64,000 nucleotides of DNA from an uncultured Pelagibacteraceae bacterium (GTDB lineage Bacteria > Pseudomonadota > Alphaproteobacteria > Pelagibacterales > Pelagibacteraceae), in the NCBI GenBank assembly GCA_902514695.1, contig CABXRR010000003.1:1-64000 (forward strand). The letters are read 5' to 3'. Position 1 is the stretch's first letter, and every line of letters begins with the position of its first letter. Of the stretch, positions 20,957 to 31,138 are shown in pieces. The notes under the pieces were generated by a model. The model did no database searches. It saw only the letters and a list, made by a program, of their open reading frames with translations, and was not told the DNA's origin. The position numbers were made by a program, and so were the translations under genes.

Positions 20957-21679
20957 ATGGCAGGACATTCACATTGGGCGGGTATTAAACATAAAAAAGG
21001 TAAAGCTGATAAGCAGAGATCAAAAATTTTTTCGAAATTATCAAAAGAAATAACTGTAGCAGCAAAGCTAGGAGATAAAGATCCTGCAATGAATCCCAGA
21101 CTGAGATCTGCTATTCAAGCTGCAAGGTCAGCAAATATGCCAAAAGATAATATTGAAAGAGCAATCGATAAATCATCTGTTAACACTGAATTAAATTTTG
21201 AAAATTTAAGGTATGAAGGCTTTGGCCCAGATAAGGTTGCTGTTATTGTAGAAACTCTCACGGATAATAAAAACAGAACTGCATCTAATATCAGAACTAT
21301 TTTTCAAAAAGCTGGAGGCAGTCTTGGTACCCAGGGCTCTGCTTCACATAATTTTAATCAATTAGGTATAATTAAAATTGAAAAAAAAGAGGTTTCAGAT
21401 GAACGTATCTTAGAATTAGCTATAAATGCCGGTGCTGACGAATGTAAATCAAATAGTTATTTTCATGAAATTCAATGTCCAATTAACGAAATATACAATG
21501 TGAAGAAAGAATTAGAAAAAGAAATTAATAATTTCATATCAACTGAAATTGAATGGCGACCACTTAACAGTATTGAAATTTCTAAAAATAAACATGAAAA
21601 TTTGATTAATTTTTTTGAAACATTAGAAGAGGATGATGATGTACAAAATATTTATTCAAATGTTGAATTTATAAAATAG
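20957..21679 (+). CDS. yebC: YebC/PmpR family regulatory protein
   Basis: MAGHSHWAGIKHKKGKADKQRSKIFSKLSKEITVAAKLG. Confidence 0.96.
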   Translation: MAGHSHWAGIKHKKGKADKQRSKIFSKLSKEITVAAKLGDKDPAMNPRLRSAIQAARSANMPKDNIERAIDKSSVNTELNFENLRYEGFGPDKVAVIVETLTDNKNRTASNIRTIFQKAGGSLGTQGSASHNFNQLGIIKIEKKEVSDERILELAINAGADECKSNSYFHEIQCPINEIYNVKKELEKEINNFISTEIEWRPLNSIEISKNKHENLINFFETLEEDDDVQNIYSNVEFIK

Positions 21680-21682
21680 ATT

Positions 21683-22177
21683 ATGTTAATTATCGGCATA
21701 GACCCTGGAATATCTGGATCAATTTGTTTTTTTGAAGACGGAAAAATTATTGATGTAATTGAAATGCCAACGATGACAGATGGGAAAAAAAATAAAAGGC
21801 AAGTGAATGGTTCTCAAATTTACAACGAAATTTTAAAAAGGATAAATAAAATTGAAAAACAAAATATTAGGGTAATTATAGAACAAGTTTCAGCAATGCC
21901 AGGTCAAGGAGTTACAAGTATGTTTAATTTTGGACAATCTTTTGGAATTTTAAAAGGAATTTGTTCTGCAATGCAATTACCAATGTATTTTATAAGACCA
22001 GCTAAATGGAAAAAATATTTTAGTTTAATTAATTCAGAAAAGGACGCTAGTAGAACCAAAGCAATAGAGATGTTTCCATCTTTTTCATGGCAACTTTCAA
22101 AAAAAAAAGACTCAAATAAAGCAGACGCAATATTAATTGCTAGTTTTTACTACGAAACATATAAATTTGAGGAATAA
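21683..22177 (+). CDS. RuvC-like (phage-type) Holliday junction endonuclease
   Basis: MLIIGIDPGISGSICFF, VIIEQVSAMPGQGVTSMFNFGQSFGILKGI, IRPAKWKKYF, NKADAILIASFYYE; RNase H-fold RuvC signature but phage-like middle segment. Confidence 0.75.
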   Translation: MLIIGIDPGISGSICFFEDGKIIDVIEMPTMTDGKKNKRQVNGSQIYNEILKRINKIEKQNIRVIIEQVSAMPGQGVTSMFNFGQSFGILKGICSAMQLPMYFIRPAKWKKYFSLINSEKDASRTKAIEMFPSFSWQLSKKKDSNKADAILIASFYYETYKFEE

Positions 22178-22228
22178 TTTGATAAATCAAAGACAAATTC
22201 ATGACACATTTAAGTGTGAGAAGGCTTT

Positions 22229-22903
22229 ATGGAAGCTGATATTTCAACTCAAGCAGTAGGATTAGCATCAAGTGCTGATTTTTCTCTTTTAAATTTATTC
22301 ATTCGTGCAGACATTATAGTCAAAACTGTAATTATTTTGTTAATAGCTTGTTCAATTTATTCATGGGCAGTAATTATAGAAAAAATTAGATTATTTAAAA
22401 AAATAAATCAATCTACTGAAGAGTTTGAGACAAAGTTTTGGAATTCTAAGTCTGCAGAGTCATTTTATAATAATCTTCCATCAAACACAGAAGACCCAAT
22501 GGCATTAGTTTTTAAAGATGCAATGCAGAGTTTATTAAAAAGAAAATCAAAAACTGACTTACATGACAGGATGACCACTATGTTGGAGACTGGAATAGAA
22601 AAACAGATGTCTAAAATAAGTAAAGGTTATACTTTCTTAGCAACAGTAGGATCCACTGCTCCTTTTATTGGTTTATTTGGAACAGTCTGGGGAATCATGA
22701 ATTCCTTTCAATCTATTGCAATTTCAAGAAATACTAGTTTAGCTATAGTTGCACCTGGAATAGCAGAAGCGTTATTTGCAACAGCGTTAGGATTGTTGGC
22801 GGCAATCCCTGCAGTTATTGCATATAATAAATTTAATAACGACTCAATTTTGTATTCAAAAAAATTAGAAAATTTTTCAAAAAGATTTTTAACTATAATC
22901 TAA
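22229..22903 (+). CDS. tolQ: Tol-Pal system protein TolQ
   Basis: FLATVGSTAPFIGLFGTVWGIMNSFQSIA, APGIAEALFATALGLLAAIPAVIAYN. Confidence 0.95.
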   Translation: MEADISTQAVGLASSADFSLLNLFIRADIIVKTVIILLIACSIYSWAVIIEKIRLFKKINQSTEEFETKFWNSKSAESFYNNLPSNTEDPMALVFKDAMQSLLKRKSKTDLHDRMTTMLETGIEKQMSKISKGYTFLATVGSTAPFIGLFGTVWGIMNSFQSIAISRNTSLAIVAPGIAEALFATALGLLAAIPAVIAYNKFNNDSILYSKKLENFSKRFLTII

Positions 22904-22904
22904 A

Positions 22905-23321
22905 ATGGCTTTTAAATTAAACCGTTCATCAAAGGAACCAATGAGCGAAATAAATGTTACACCATTTGTTGATGTAATGTTGGTACTTTTAATTATATTT
23001 ATGGTTACGGCTCCTCTTTTGACTGTAGGAGTGCAGGTAGATTTGCCAGAAAGTTCAGCAGACTCTCTTCCCGAAGAAGCTGAACCTTTAACATTATCTA
23101 TTAATTCAAAAGGAGAGATTTTTATACAAGAGTCAAAAGTAGAATATGATAAAATTATAGCTAAAGTATTGGCTGTTTCAAAAAATAGAACTGACACAAG
23201 AATTTATGTAAGAGGTGATAAAACTATAAACTATGGAAGAGTTTTGGAAATTATGGGCCTCTTGTCAGGGTCAGGTTTTACAAAAGTAGCACTTATTTCT
23301 GAGCCATATAAAGAAAGGTAA
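22905..23321 (+). CDS. tolR: Tol-Pal system protein TolR (ExbD family)
   Basis: MSEINVTPFVDVMLVLLIIFMVTAPLLTVGVQVDLP. Confidence 0.95.
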   Translation: MAFKLNRSSKEPMSEINVTPFVDVMLVLLIIFMVTAPLLTVGVQVDLPESSADSLPEEAEPLTLSINSKGEIFIQESKVEYDKIIAKVLAVSKNRTDTRIYVRGDKTINYGRVLEIMGLLSGSGFTKVALISEPYKER

Positions 23322-23327
23322 GCAAAA

Positions 23328-24137
23328 GTGAATAAAAGCTTATTAATCTCCTCTGTTTTACATTTGATATTAATTATTATTACAGCGATGAGCTTGCCAT
23401 TTTTGGCAAAAAAACCAATTGATCTTCCACCAATTGTATCAGTTGAATTAATACAAATTACAGACAAGACCAACATCCCATTTGCTCCAAAAGCAAAAAA
23501 AACAATTGAAAAAATAAAAGAAAAGGAAAAAAAGTTAGTTTCTGAGCAAGCACCGCCAAAAAAAGTTAAAAAAATTAAACCTGACTCGGTACCAATGCCA
23601 GAGGACAAAGTAAAAAAGGTTGAAAAAATTAAAGAGGATAAACAAAACCCTGAAAAAATTGATAATGAAGTAAAGCAAGTATCTGAATTTGAGAAAAAAG
23701 AGTTATTTGATCCTAACAATATAGCAGCATTAATTGATAAATCTAAAATTGAAACATCTGAAACCAATAAAAAGACAGATAAAGTTACACAAGATCAACA
23801 GAAAAATTTAGAAAATACTGGTTTATCTTTAAGTGAAGAAGATGCTTTAAAAGCACAAATATTTGGTTGTTGGAGTATACCTTTGGGTTTACCATATAAT
23901 GAAAATTTATTGGTAAGAATAAAACTTCAACTAAATCCTGATGGCACTGTGTCTCAATCAGAAATATTGGATCATGCTAGAATGAATAAACCAGGTCAAG
24001 GATTTTATAAAGTTTTAGCCGAAAGTGCATTGAGAGCTGTGAAATTATGTCAACCACTTAGAGTACCAACTACTGGGTATGAAAGATGGAAAGAATTACA
24101 ATTAAATTTTGATGCAAGAGAGATGCTAGAAGGGTAA
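23328..24137 (+). CDS. tolA: TolA-like cell envelope protein (GTG start)
   Basis: N-terminal TM, Lys/Glu-rich central segment, C-terminal [36 protein letters not shown]; between tolR and tolB. Confidence 0.85.
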   Translation: MNKSLLISSVLHLILIIITAMSLPFLAKKPIDLPPIVSVELIQITDKTNIPFAPKAKKTIEKIKEKEKKLVSEQAPPKKVKKIKPDSVPMPEDKVKKVEKIKEDKQNPEKIDNEVKQVSEFEKKELFDPNNIAALIDKSKIETSETNKKTDKVTQDQQKNLENTGLSLSEEDALKAQIFGCWSIPLGLPYNENLLVRIKLQLNPDGTVSQSEILDHARMNKPGQGFYKVLAESALRAVKLCQPLRVPTTGYERWKELQLNFDAREMLEG

Positions 24138-24145
24138 TATATCTT

Positions 24146-25486
24146 ATGAAAAGAATTTTTATAATAATTTTATTTCTTATTTTACCTGCCAAAGCCTTTG
24201 CTTTGATCGAGGTCGATATTACTAGAGGTAATTTAAATCCTCTTCCTATAGCAGTATCTCCTTTATCGATTGATGAAAATTCAAGACAGAATTTTCAAAA
24301 AATCCTGAAAAAAAAAAATATAGGTATAGAAATTTCAGCAGTTGTTGAAAAAAATTTGAAGACTTCGGGATTATTTAATCCATTAAATAAAGATGCTTTT
24401 CTTCAAGAGCCAGATATTGCAAATCTTAAACCAAGATTTGAAGATTGGAATTTAATTAAAGCTCAAGCATTAATTACAGGGAAAGTAAATTTTGTAGATG
24501 ATAAGTTAAGGGTTGAGTTTAGATTGTGGGATGTTCTTGCCGGAAAAGAAATGATGGCTCTTGCTTTTACAACAGTTCCAAATAATTGGAGAAGAGTAGG
24601 CCACATTATAACAGATAAAGTTTACGAACGTTTAACAGGTGAAAAAGGTTATTTTGATACGAGAATAATTTATGTAGCTGAAGAAGGTCCAAAAACTAGA
24701 AGAGTAAAAAAACTTGCAATTATGGATCAGGATGGAGAAAATAATAAATTTTTAACTTTAGGAAATGAGCTTGTATTAACACCTAGGTTTAATCCTACAA
24801 GTCAGATGGTTACTTATCTATCCTATTTTAGAAATTTACCTAGAGTTTACCTTTTAGATATCGAAACAGGAATGCAAGAGGTGGTTGGTGATTTTCCTGG
24901 AATGACTTTTGCACCAAGGTTTTCCCCTGATGGAAAAAAAATTATAATGAGTTTTGCTAAAGATGGCAATTCAGATATATATACCATGGATTTAGAGAAT
25001 AGAATTGTTGAAAAAATTACCAATCATCCTTCAATAGATACTTCACCCTCATATTCTCCAGACGGAAAATATATTTGTTTTAACTCTGATAGAAGTGGTT
25101 ATCAGCAAATTTATATTATGAAAAAAGATGGTAGTAATGTAAAAAGGATTTCTTTTGGAAGAGGATTATATGGAACACCAGTTTGGTCTCCAAGGGGAGA
25201 TTTAATTGCATTTACCAAATTACATAAAGGAAAATTTTATATTGGAGTTATGAGAACAGATGGAAGTGGAGAAAGATTGTTGACAGAAAATTTTTATCAA
25301 GAAGCACCTTCATGGTCACCCAATGGTAGGGTTTTAATTTTTTATAGGGAGACCAAAACTAATGATAAGGGAGAGGGTTTTTCCGCCAAATTATGGTCTA
25401 TTGATTTGACAGGATATAATGAGAGGCTTGTAACCACCCCAACGGATGCATCAGACCCATCATGGTCATCTTTATTAAGTAATTAA
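24146..25486 (+). CDS. tolB: Tol-Pal system beta-propeller protein TolB
   Basis: Signal peptide; repeated [36 protein letters not shown] blades. Confidence 0.95.
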   Translation: MKRIFIIILFLILPAKAFALIEVDITRGNLNPLPIAVSPLSIDENSRQNFQKILKKKNIGIEISAVVEKNLKTSGLFNPLNKDAFLQEPDIANLKPRFEDWNLIKAQALITGKVNFVDDKLRVEFRLWDVLAGKEMMALAFTTVPNNWRRVGHIITDKVYERLTGEKGYFDTRIIYVAEEGPKTRRVKKLAIMDQDGENNKFLTLGNELVLTPRFNPTSQMVTYLSYFRNLPRVYLLDIETGMQEVVGDFPGMTFAPRFSPDGKKIIMSFAKDGNSDIYTMDLENRIVEKITNHPSIDTSPSYSPDGKYICFNSDRSGYQQIYIMKKDGSNVKRISFGRGLYGTPVWSPRGDLIAFTKLHKGKFYIGVMRTDGSGERLLTENFYQEAPSWSPNGRVLIFYRETKTNDKGEGFSAKLWSIDLTGYNERLVTTPTDASDPSWSSLLSN

Positions 25487-25570
25487 ACACTATTATCTTG
25501 ATTTTTTAACTTGAAACATCTAATTAGTTGTGAAAAAGTAAGAATAAGAAATATTGATCAAGGAGCAATA

Positions 25571-26050
25571 ATGAAACTAAACAAAATTCTAAAAAACGCT
25601 TTTTTAATAACAGTTGCGTGTTTAGCACTATCTGCATGTGCAACATCAAAGAAATCAACAGGACAAATGCAAGGTGACGTATACACAGGCACAGACACTG
25701 TTGAATACTTAGCTTCAGGAGTTCCTGACAGAGTTTTCTTTGCAACAAACGAGTCAGTTTTAACCACGGCTTCAAGAGAGACATTAAGAAAACAAGCAGC
25801 TTGGTTAAGAAAAAATTCTGATATCACTATTGTTCTAGAAGGACATGCTGATGAGAGAGGTACAAGAGAGTACAACTTAGCTTTAGGTGAAAGAAGAGCA
25901 AATGCTGCAAAAGACTATTTAATGACTTATGGAATTTCTTCAGACAGAATATCTGTTTTAAGTTATGGTAAAGAAAGACCTGTTGACTCAGGATCAAATC
26001 CTTTAGCATGGTCAAAAAATAGAAGATCAGTATCTGTTAAAGCAAATTAA
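25571..26050 (+). CDS. pal: peptidoglycan-associated lipoprotein Pal (start reset from 25511 to ATG 25571)
   Basis: Lipobox LSAC after signal peptide from ATG 25571; RVFFATNESVL, LEGHADERGTREYNLALGERRANAAKDYL, YGKERP OmpA-like domain. Confidence 0.94.
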   Translation: MKLNKILKNAFLITVACLALSACATSKKSTGQMQGDVYTGTDTVEYLASGVPDRVFFATNESVLTTASRETLRKQAAWLRKNSDITIVLEGHADERGTREYNLALGERRANAAKDYLMTYGISSDRISVLSYGKERPVDSGSNPLAWSKNRRSVSVKAN

Positions 26051-26062
26051 ATATTATATCTC

Positions 26063-26104
26063 AAAGACCCTTGTTCGTTAAATGAATGAGGGTCTTTTTT
26101 TTGC
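26063..26104 (+). terminator. rho-independent terminator after pal
   Basis: AAAGACCCT (26063-26071) ... AGGGTCTTT (26089-26097) stem followed by T run. Confidence 0.85.
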
Positions 26105-26129
26105 CATTATTTTAATAATAACCTGAGAT

Positions 26130-27131
26130 ATGAAATCTCATCTAAAGAAATTAATTTTAAAATTTTCTTTTATAGTAAACTTTTTCATATTGATTTGTTC
26201 AATTTCGTTCGCAGAAAATCATAACATTTATGAAACATTAGAACAAATTCAGAAAGATATTAAAACTTTAGAAAAAGCAGTTTATTCAAGCTCAGTTCAA
26301 TTAAATAACACTAATAACAATAGCTCATCTGATGATTCAAGTATTAATTCTGAAGATGTTTTAACTAGACACTTATTAAAACTTTCTGAGATAGAAAATC
26401 AGTTTCAGCAATTAACAAATAAATTTGAAGAAATAAATTTTAAGTTAGATAAATTGTCCAACAGAATGTCAAAAGTTCAGTCAGATAATCAGTTGAGATT
26501 TCAAGATTTAGAGAGCACTTTATTATCTGGTGGAAGTAATAAAATAGTTGCGAAAAAAAATAATGAAAATAATGATGAAGATTTACCTGGGAGTTCTAAA
26601 CCACAAGATCTTGGATCGATATCTTATAAAGATACCACCACAAATGAAACATCACAAAAAACACAATCAATTGATACCACTGCCACTATTGTTACAGAAA
26701 ATTTTCAATCAGAGGAAAAGATACTTCCAAATGAAAATCCAGATAAACAATATGAGTTTGCAACAAGTTTTTTAAAAGTTGGCGATTACGCAACTGCAGA
26801 AAGAGCATTTAGAGAATTTGTAATAACTAATCCAGAACATAGCCTAGCTGGTAATGCTCAATACTGGTATGCAGAAACTTTTAGAATTAGACAACTTTAT
26901 ACTGACGCAGCATCAGCGTATTTAGAAGGTTACCAAAAATATCCAAAAGGAGAAAAAGCTCCTATAAATTTATTAAAGCTTGGTGTATCCATGATACAGA
27001 TTGGAGAAAAAGATCAAGGTTGTAAAATGATAAATGGTGTTGAAAAACAATACCCTAAAGCAAATCAATCTGTAATACAAAAAGCAAAATATGAGTCTCA
27101 AAAGTTTGAGTGTAAAAATCAAAATTCCTAA
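26130..27131 (+). CDS. cpoB: CpoB/YbgF tol-pal system protein
   Basis: Signal peptide, coiled coil, TPR region YEFATSFLKVGDYATAERAFREFVITNPEHSLAGNAQYWYAETF. Confidence 0.9.
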   Translation: MKSHLKKLILKFSFIVNFFILICSISFAENHNIYETLEQIQKDIKTLEKAVYSSSVQLNNTNNNSSSDDSSINSEDVLTRHLLKLSEIENQFQQLTNKFEEINFKLDKLSNRMSKVQSDNQLRFQDLESTLLSGGSNKIVAKKNNENNDEDLPGSSKPQDLGSISYKDTTTNETSQKTQSIDTTATIVTENFQSEEKILPNENPDKQYEFATSFLKVGDYATAERAFREFVITNPEHSLAGNAQYWYAETFRIRQLYTDAASAYLEGYQKYPKGEKAPINLLKLGVSMIQIGEKDQGCKMINGVEKQYPKANQSVIQKAKYESQKFECKNQNS

Positions 27132-28113
27132 ACTCCTTAAGGAAAAGTTAAACAATAAAAAAATTCAACAAATTTATAAAAATTTTGAGAACTTTTTAAA
27201 TATTAATCAAAATTTTGTAGTGGCAGTCTCTGGTGGAGCAGACAGTCTAGCATTAGCTTTTTTAGCGAAGATATACTCGATTAAAAAGGGACTAAATCCT
27301 AAATTCTTAATAATCGATCATAAATTAAGACCTGAGTCTTCTAAAGAGTCAAAATTAGTAAAAAGTGTTCTAAAAAGATTCTTTATTCATGCTGATATTT
27401 TAAGCTGGAAGGGAAAAAAACCAACAAAAAATATACAGTCATTAGCAAGAAAAAAAAGGTACGAATTACTTTTCGCATATAGTGATAAATTCAAGATAAA
27501 CAATATTCTAATCGGACATCATAGAGATGATTTATTTGAAAATTTTTTTATTAGAATGTTGAGAGGAAGTGGATTAAATGGACTTGTATCTTTAAACATA
27601 AAAAGTAAAATTAGTAATAAACATTTATTAAGACCTTTATTAAATCAAAATAAAGATGATTTAGAATATATCTCAAAAAAAGTTTTTAATTTCTACGTAA
27701 ATGATCCAACGAATAAAGATGAAAAATATCTTAGAATAAGGATTAGAAAATTAATTTTTGACCTTCAGAAAAATGGTTTAGATAAAAACAAATTTCTTAA
27801 AACAATTAAAAACTTAAAAGACTCTAATTTTGTTGTAGATTTTTATGTAAAGCAAAATTTGCTTAATAACTCTTTTTATCATAAAAATAATCAATTAATG
27901 TTAAATAAAAATTTTTTTCAACAACCCCACGAAATCATATTTAGAGGCTTTTCAGAATCGATTAAACTTATTGGCAGAAAATATTACTCGGTCAGGGGAA
28001 AAAAGCTAGATAGGATTATTGATGCTATTAAAAATGACAAATTTTTAAAAGTAACTCTAGGGGGCTGCATCATTAAAAAGGTTAATCAGACAGTAATTAT
28101 TTCAAAAGAATAA
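27091..28113 (+). CDS. tilS: tRNA(Ile)-lysidine synthetase
   Basis: [18 protein letters not shown]-loop; [37 protein letters not shown]. Confidence 0.94.
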   Translation: MSLKSLSVKIKIPKLLKEKLNNKKIQQIYKNFENFLNINQNFVVAVSGGADSLALAFLAKIYSIKKGLNPKFLIIDHKLRPESSKESKLVKSVLKRFFIHADILSWKGKKPTKNIQSLARKKRYELLFAYSDKFKINNILIGHHRDDLFENFFIRMLRGSGLNGLVSLNIKSKISNKHLLRPLLNQNKDDLEYISKKVFNFYVNDPTNKDEKYLRIRIRKLIFDLQKNGLDKNKFLKTIKNLKDSNFVVDFYVKQNLLNNSFYHKNNQLMLNKNFFQQPHEIIFRGFSESIKLIGRKYYSVRGKKLDRIIDAIKNDKFLKVTLGGCIIKKVNQTVIISKE

Positions 28114-28178
28114 CAATTATAGCGACAATAATCAAAATTGCCTCTTGTTTAATTTATGATAATTCTTATTTTAAAGGT

Positions 28179-30080
28179 ATGAATATGAAAAATATAGCTA
28201 TGTGGGCAATAATAGTTTTTTTAACTATAGGCCTTTACAATATGTTTAAAAACCCTCAATCAAATACTCGAGGAAGTAATCAAGTTATATTTTCAGAATT
28301 TTTAACTTCGGTAGATAATGGAGAAGTCTTAAAAGTCGAAATTCAAGGAAACAATATAAAAGGTGTCTATTCTAATGGAAATAGTTTTACAACCTACTCA
28401 CCTAATGATCCAAATCTAATTGAAAAACTTTCTGACAAGGGCGTAAGTATATCTGCTGCACCAATTGATGAAAAAATGCCATCACTATTTGGAGTTCTAC
28501 TTTCATGGTTTCCGATGTTATTGTTAATTGCGGTTTGGATTTTCTTTATGAGACAAATGCAAGGTGGCAAAGGTGGTGCAATGGGATTTGGAAGATCAAA
28601 AGCAAAAATGATGAATGAGCTTAAAGGAAAAGTTACGTTTAATGATGTTGCTGGCGTCGAAGAAGCTAAAGAAGAAGTTGAGGAAATAGTTGAATTTTTA
28701 AAAGACCCAAAAAAATTTAGTAGGCTTGGTGGAAAAATTCCAAGAGGTGCCTTATTGGTTGGACCTCCAGGAACAGGTAAAACATTATTAGCCCGAGCTA
28801 TTGCTGGAGAAGCAGGAGTTCCTTTTTTTACAATTTCTGGATCAGACTTCGTTGAAATGTTTGTAGGAGTAGGAGCTTCACGAGTAAGAGACATGTTTGA
28901 GCAAGGTAAAAAAAATTCTCCATGTATAATTTTTATTGATGAAATTGATGCAGTTGGAAGAAGTAGAGGTGCAGGTTTAGGTGGAGGAAATGATGAAAGG
29001 GAACAAACTCTCAATCAGCTTCTTGTTGAAATGGATGGTTTTGATACTAATGAAGGTGTTATAATTATTGCTGCAACAAATAGACCAGATGTTTTAGATC
29101 CAGCTTTATTGAGACCAGGACGATTTGATAGGCAGGTAGTTGTTTCGAATCCAGATATTATAGGAAGAGAAAAAATTTTAAAAGTTCATGTTAAAAAAAT
29201 CAAGATGGGACCAGACGTAAATTTAAGAACAATTGCTAGAGGAACCCCAGGATTTTCAGGAGCAGATCTTGCAAACTTAGTAAACGAGTCAGCTTTATTA
29301 GCTGCAAGAAAAAATAAGAGAATTGTAACTGTCAGTGAATTTGAGGAAGCCAAAGATAAAGTGATGATGGGTGCTGAAAGACGATCAATGGTTATGACAG
29401 AGGATGAAAAAAAATTAACAGCATATCATGAAGGAGGACATGCTTTAGTATCATTTAATATGCCTGTTTATGACCCTATACATAAAGCTACAATTATACC
29501 AAGAGGTAGAGCATTAGGTATGGTAATGAATCTACCAGAGAGAGATAAACATGGTCATTCAATTAAATACCTTAAGGCAAGATTAGCAGTTTGTTTCGGA
29601 GGAAGAGTTGCAGAAGAAGTTATATTTGGAAAAGACAATATTTCGACTGGTGCAGGTGGTGGAAGTGGATCAGATATCAACCAGGCCACACAATTAGCTA
29701 GAGCCATGGTTACAAAATATGGAATGAGCGAAGAGATGGGGCCAGTTGAATATGGTGAAAATCAAGAGGAGGTCTTTTTGGGAAGATCAGTAACTCAAAC
29801 TCAGTCAGTTTCTGAGGAAGTTGCTCAAAAGATTGATAAAGAAATTAGAAAATTAGTTGATGAAGGCTACAACAAAGCTAAAGAAATTTTGACTGAAAAA
29901 ATTGATGATTTACATAAAATTGCAAAGGCTCTTATAACTTATGAAACTTTAACTGGGGAAGAAATCGAAAATATTATTAATAAAAATATATATCCTGCAG
30001 ACAAACAAGATTTAAAGGTTGAAGATGATAAAGGTTCTGCGATGGGCGCTCTAGGACTAAAACCTAAAATTATTCACTAG
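28179..30080 (+). CDS. ftsH: ATP-dependent zinc metalloprotease FtsH
   Basis: [44 protein letters not shown] zinc site. Confidence 0.98.
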   Translation: MNMKNIAMWAIIVFLTIGLYNMFKNPQSNTRGSNQVIFSEFLTSVDNGEVLKVEIQGNNIKGVYSNGNSFTTYSPNDPNLIEKLSDKGVSISAAPIDEKMPSLFGVLLSWFPMLLLIAVWIFFMRQMQGGKGGAMGFGRSKAKMMNELKGKVTFNDVAGVEEAKEEVEEIVEFLKDPKKFSRLGGKIPRGALLVGPPGTGKTLLARAIAGEAGVPFFTISGSDFVEMFVGVGASRVRDMFEQGKKNSPCIIFIDEIDAVGRSRGAGLGGGNDEREQTLNQLLVEMDGFDTNEGVIIIAATNRPDVLDPALLRPGRFDRQVVVSNPDIIGREKILKVHVKKIKMGPDVNLRTIARGTPGFSGADLANLVNESALLAARKNKRIVTVSEFEEAKDKVMMGAERRSMVMTEDEKKLTAYHEGGHALVSFNMPVYDPIHKATIIPRGRALGMVMNLPERDKHGHSIKYLKARLAVCFGGRVAEEVIFGKDNISTGAGGGSGSDINQATQLARAMVTKYGMSEEMGPVEYGENQEEVFLGRSVTQTQSVSEEVAQKIDKEIRKLVDEGYNKAKEILTEKIDDLHKIAKALITYETLTGEEIENIINKNIYPADKQDLKVEDDKGSAMGALGLKPKIIH

Positions 30081-30085
30081 TATTA

Positions 30086-31138
30086 ATGACTAGATATTAC
30101 ACAAGAGCGTGTAATTTCTATTATGGAAAAATATCAAAAAACTTAGTAAAAGATAAAAAATCACTGCCATTAAATGGTAATAAAGAGATTTCTTTTGATC
30201 AGATTGAGTTAATTTCAAGAAATTCAAAAAAAAAAATTAAAATTAATAAATTACTAAACTTACCTAAAATATTAAAAAAAAAAGTTACTCAAGATTTAAA
30301 ATATATAACTTCCAAAAAAAAAAATTTTGCAAATTTAAATTTTAATAAGTCTCCAAACATCATGGGTATATTGAATCTAACACCAGACAGTTTTTCTGAT
30401 GGTGGAAAATTTAATACTAAAACAAAAGGAATTAAACAAGCTTTTAAAATGTTTGAATCTGGAGCTAGCATTATAGATGTTGGTGGAGAGTCGACAAAGC
30501 CAGGTTCAAAAGGGATAAATTCTAAACTAGAATGGAATAGAATAAATAAAATATTAAGAGTAATCTGTAAAAAAATTCCTATTTCTTTGGATACTAGAAA
30601 GTCGGACATAATGCAAAAGGGCATCAAGCTTGGAGTTAAGATTATAAATGATGTATCAGGATTAAATTATGATCCAAAGACTATAAATATTTTGAATAAA
30701 TACAAAATTCCATTTGTTTTACAACATTCACAAGGAACACCTGAAAACATGCAAAATAATCCAGTTTATAAAAATGTATTATTAGATATTTATGATTTTT
30801 TTGATAAAAAAATTCATTTTTTGAGATCTATTGGCATTAAACATAACAATATAATTATTGATCCAGGAATAGGCTTTGGAAAAAATTTGAAACATAATAT
30901 GAATTTAATTTGCAACATTTCTATTTTCCATTCATTAGGCTTTCCTATACTTGTTGGGATATCAAGAAAAAAATTTATCAAAGATCTTTCAGGCGACAAT
31001 GATACAAAAAATAGAACTGGTGGAACTGTTTCGTCTGTAATTTACTTGATGATGCAAGGAGTACAAATTTTAAGAGTTCATGAAGTTAATGAAATATTAC
31101 AAGGCATAAAAGTTTTTAAAAATTTGATAAAGAATTAA
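30086..31138 (+). CDS. folP: dihydropteroate synthase with N-terminal extension
   Basis: IMGILNLTPDSFSDGGKF, GGESTKPGS, SLDTRKSD, HSQGTPENMQ, DPGIGFGK. Confidence 0.94.
   Translation: MTRYYTRACNFYYGKISKNLVKDKKSLPLNGNKEISFDQIELISRNSKKKIKINKLLNLPKILKKKVTQDLKYITSKKKNFANLNFNKSPNIMGILNLTPDSFSDGGKFNTKTKGIKQAFKMFESGASIIDVGGESTKPGSKGINSKLEWNRINKILRVICKKIPISLDTRKSDIMQKGIKLGVKIINDVSGLNYDPKTINILNKYKIPFVLQHSQGTPENMQNNPVYKNVLLDIYDFFDKKIHFLRSIGIKHNNIIIDPGIGFGKNLKHNMNLICNISIFHSLGFPILVGISRKKFIKDLSGDNDTKNRTGGTVSSVIYLMMQGVQILRVHEVNEILQGIKVFKNLIKN

Noticed and set aside
23550-23720. Lys/Glu-rich repeat-like stretch in tolA
   Set aside because: Ordinary low-complexity TolA domain II-like linker, not a DNA repeat element.
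23231-23767. 178-aa minus-strand ORF over tolR/tolA
   Set aside because: Ser/Phe-rich mirror of the Lys/Glu-rich TolA linker; no family signal.
25511-25570. Extended N-terminus of Pal in the ORF track
   Set aside because: ATG 25571 directly precedes a clean lipoprotein signal peptide with LSAC lipobox; the extension would bury it.
28394-29014. 206-aa minus-strand ORF inside ftsH
   Set aside because: Antisense shadow of the strongly conserved FtsH AAA domain; composition looks like reverse-frame translation.
30086-30350. Long N-terminal extension of FolP as a possible novel fused domain
   Set aside because: Similar N-terminal extensions occur in alphaproteobacterial dihydropteroate synthases in the ftsH-folP-glmM context; probably ordinary.
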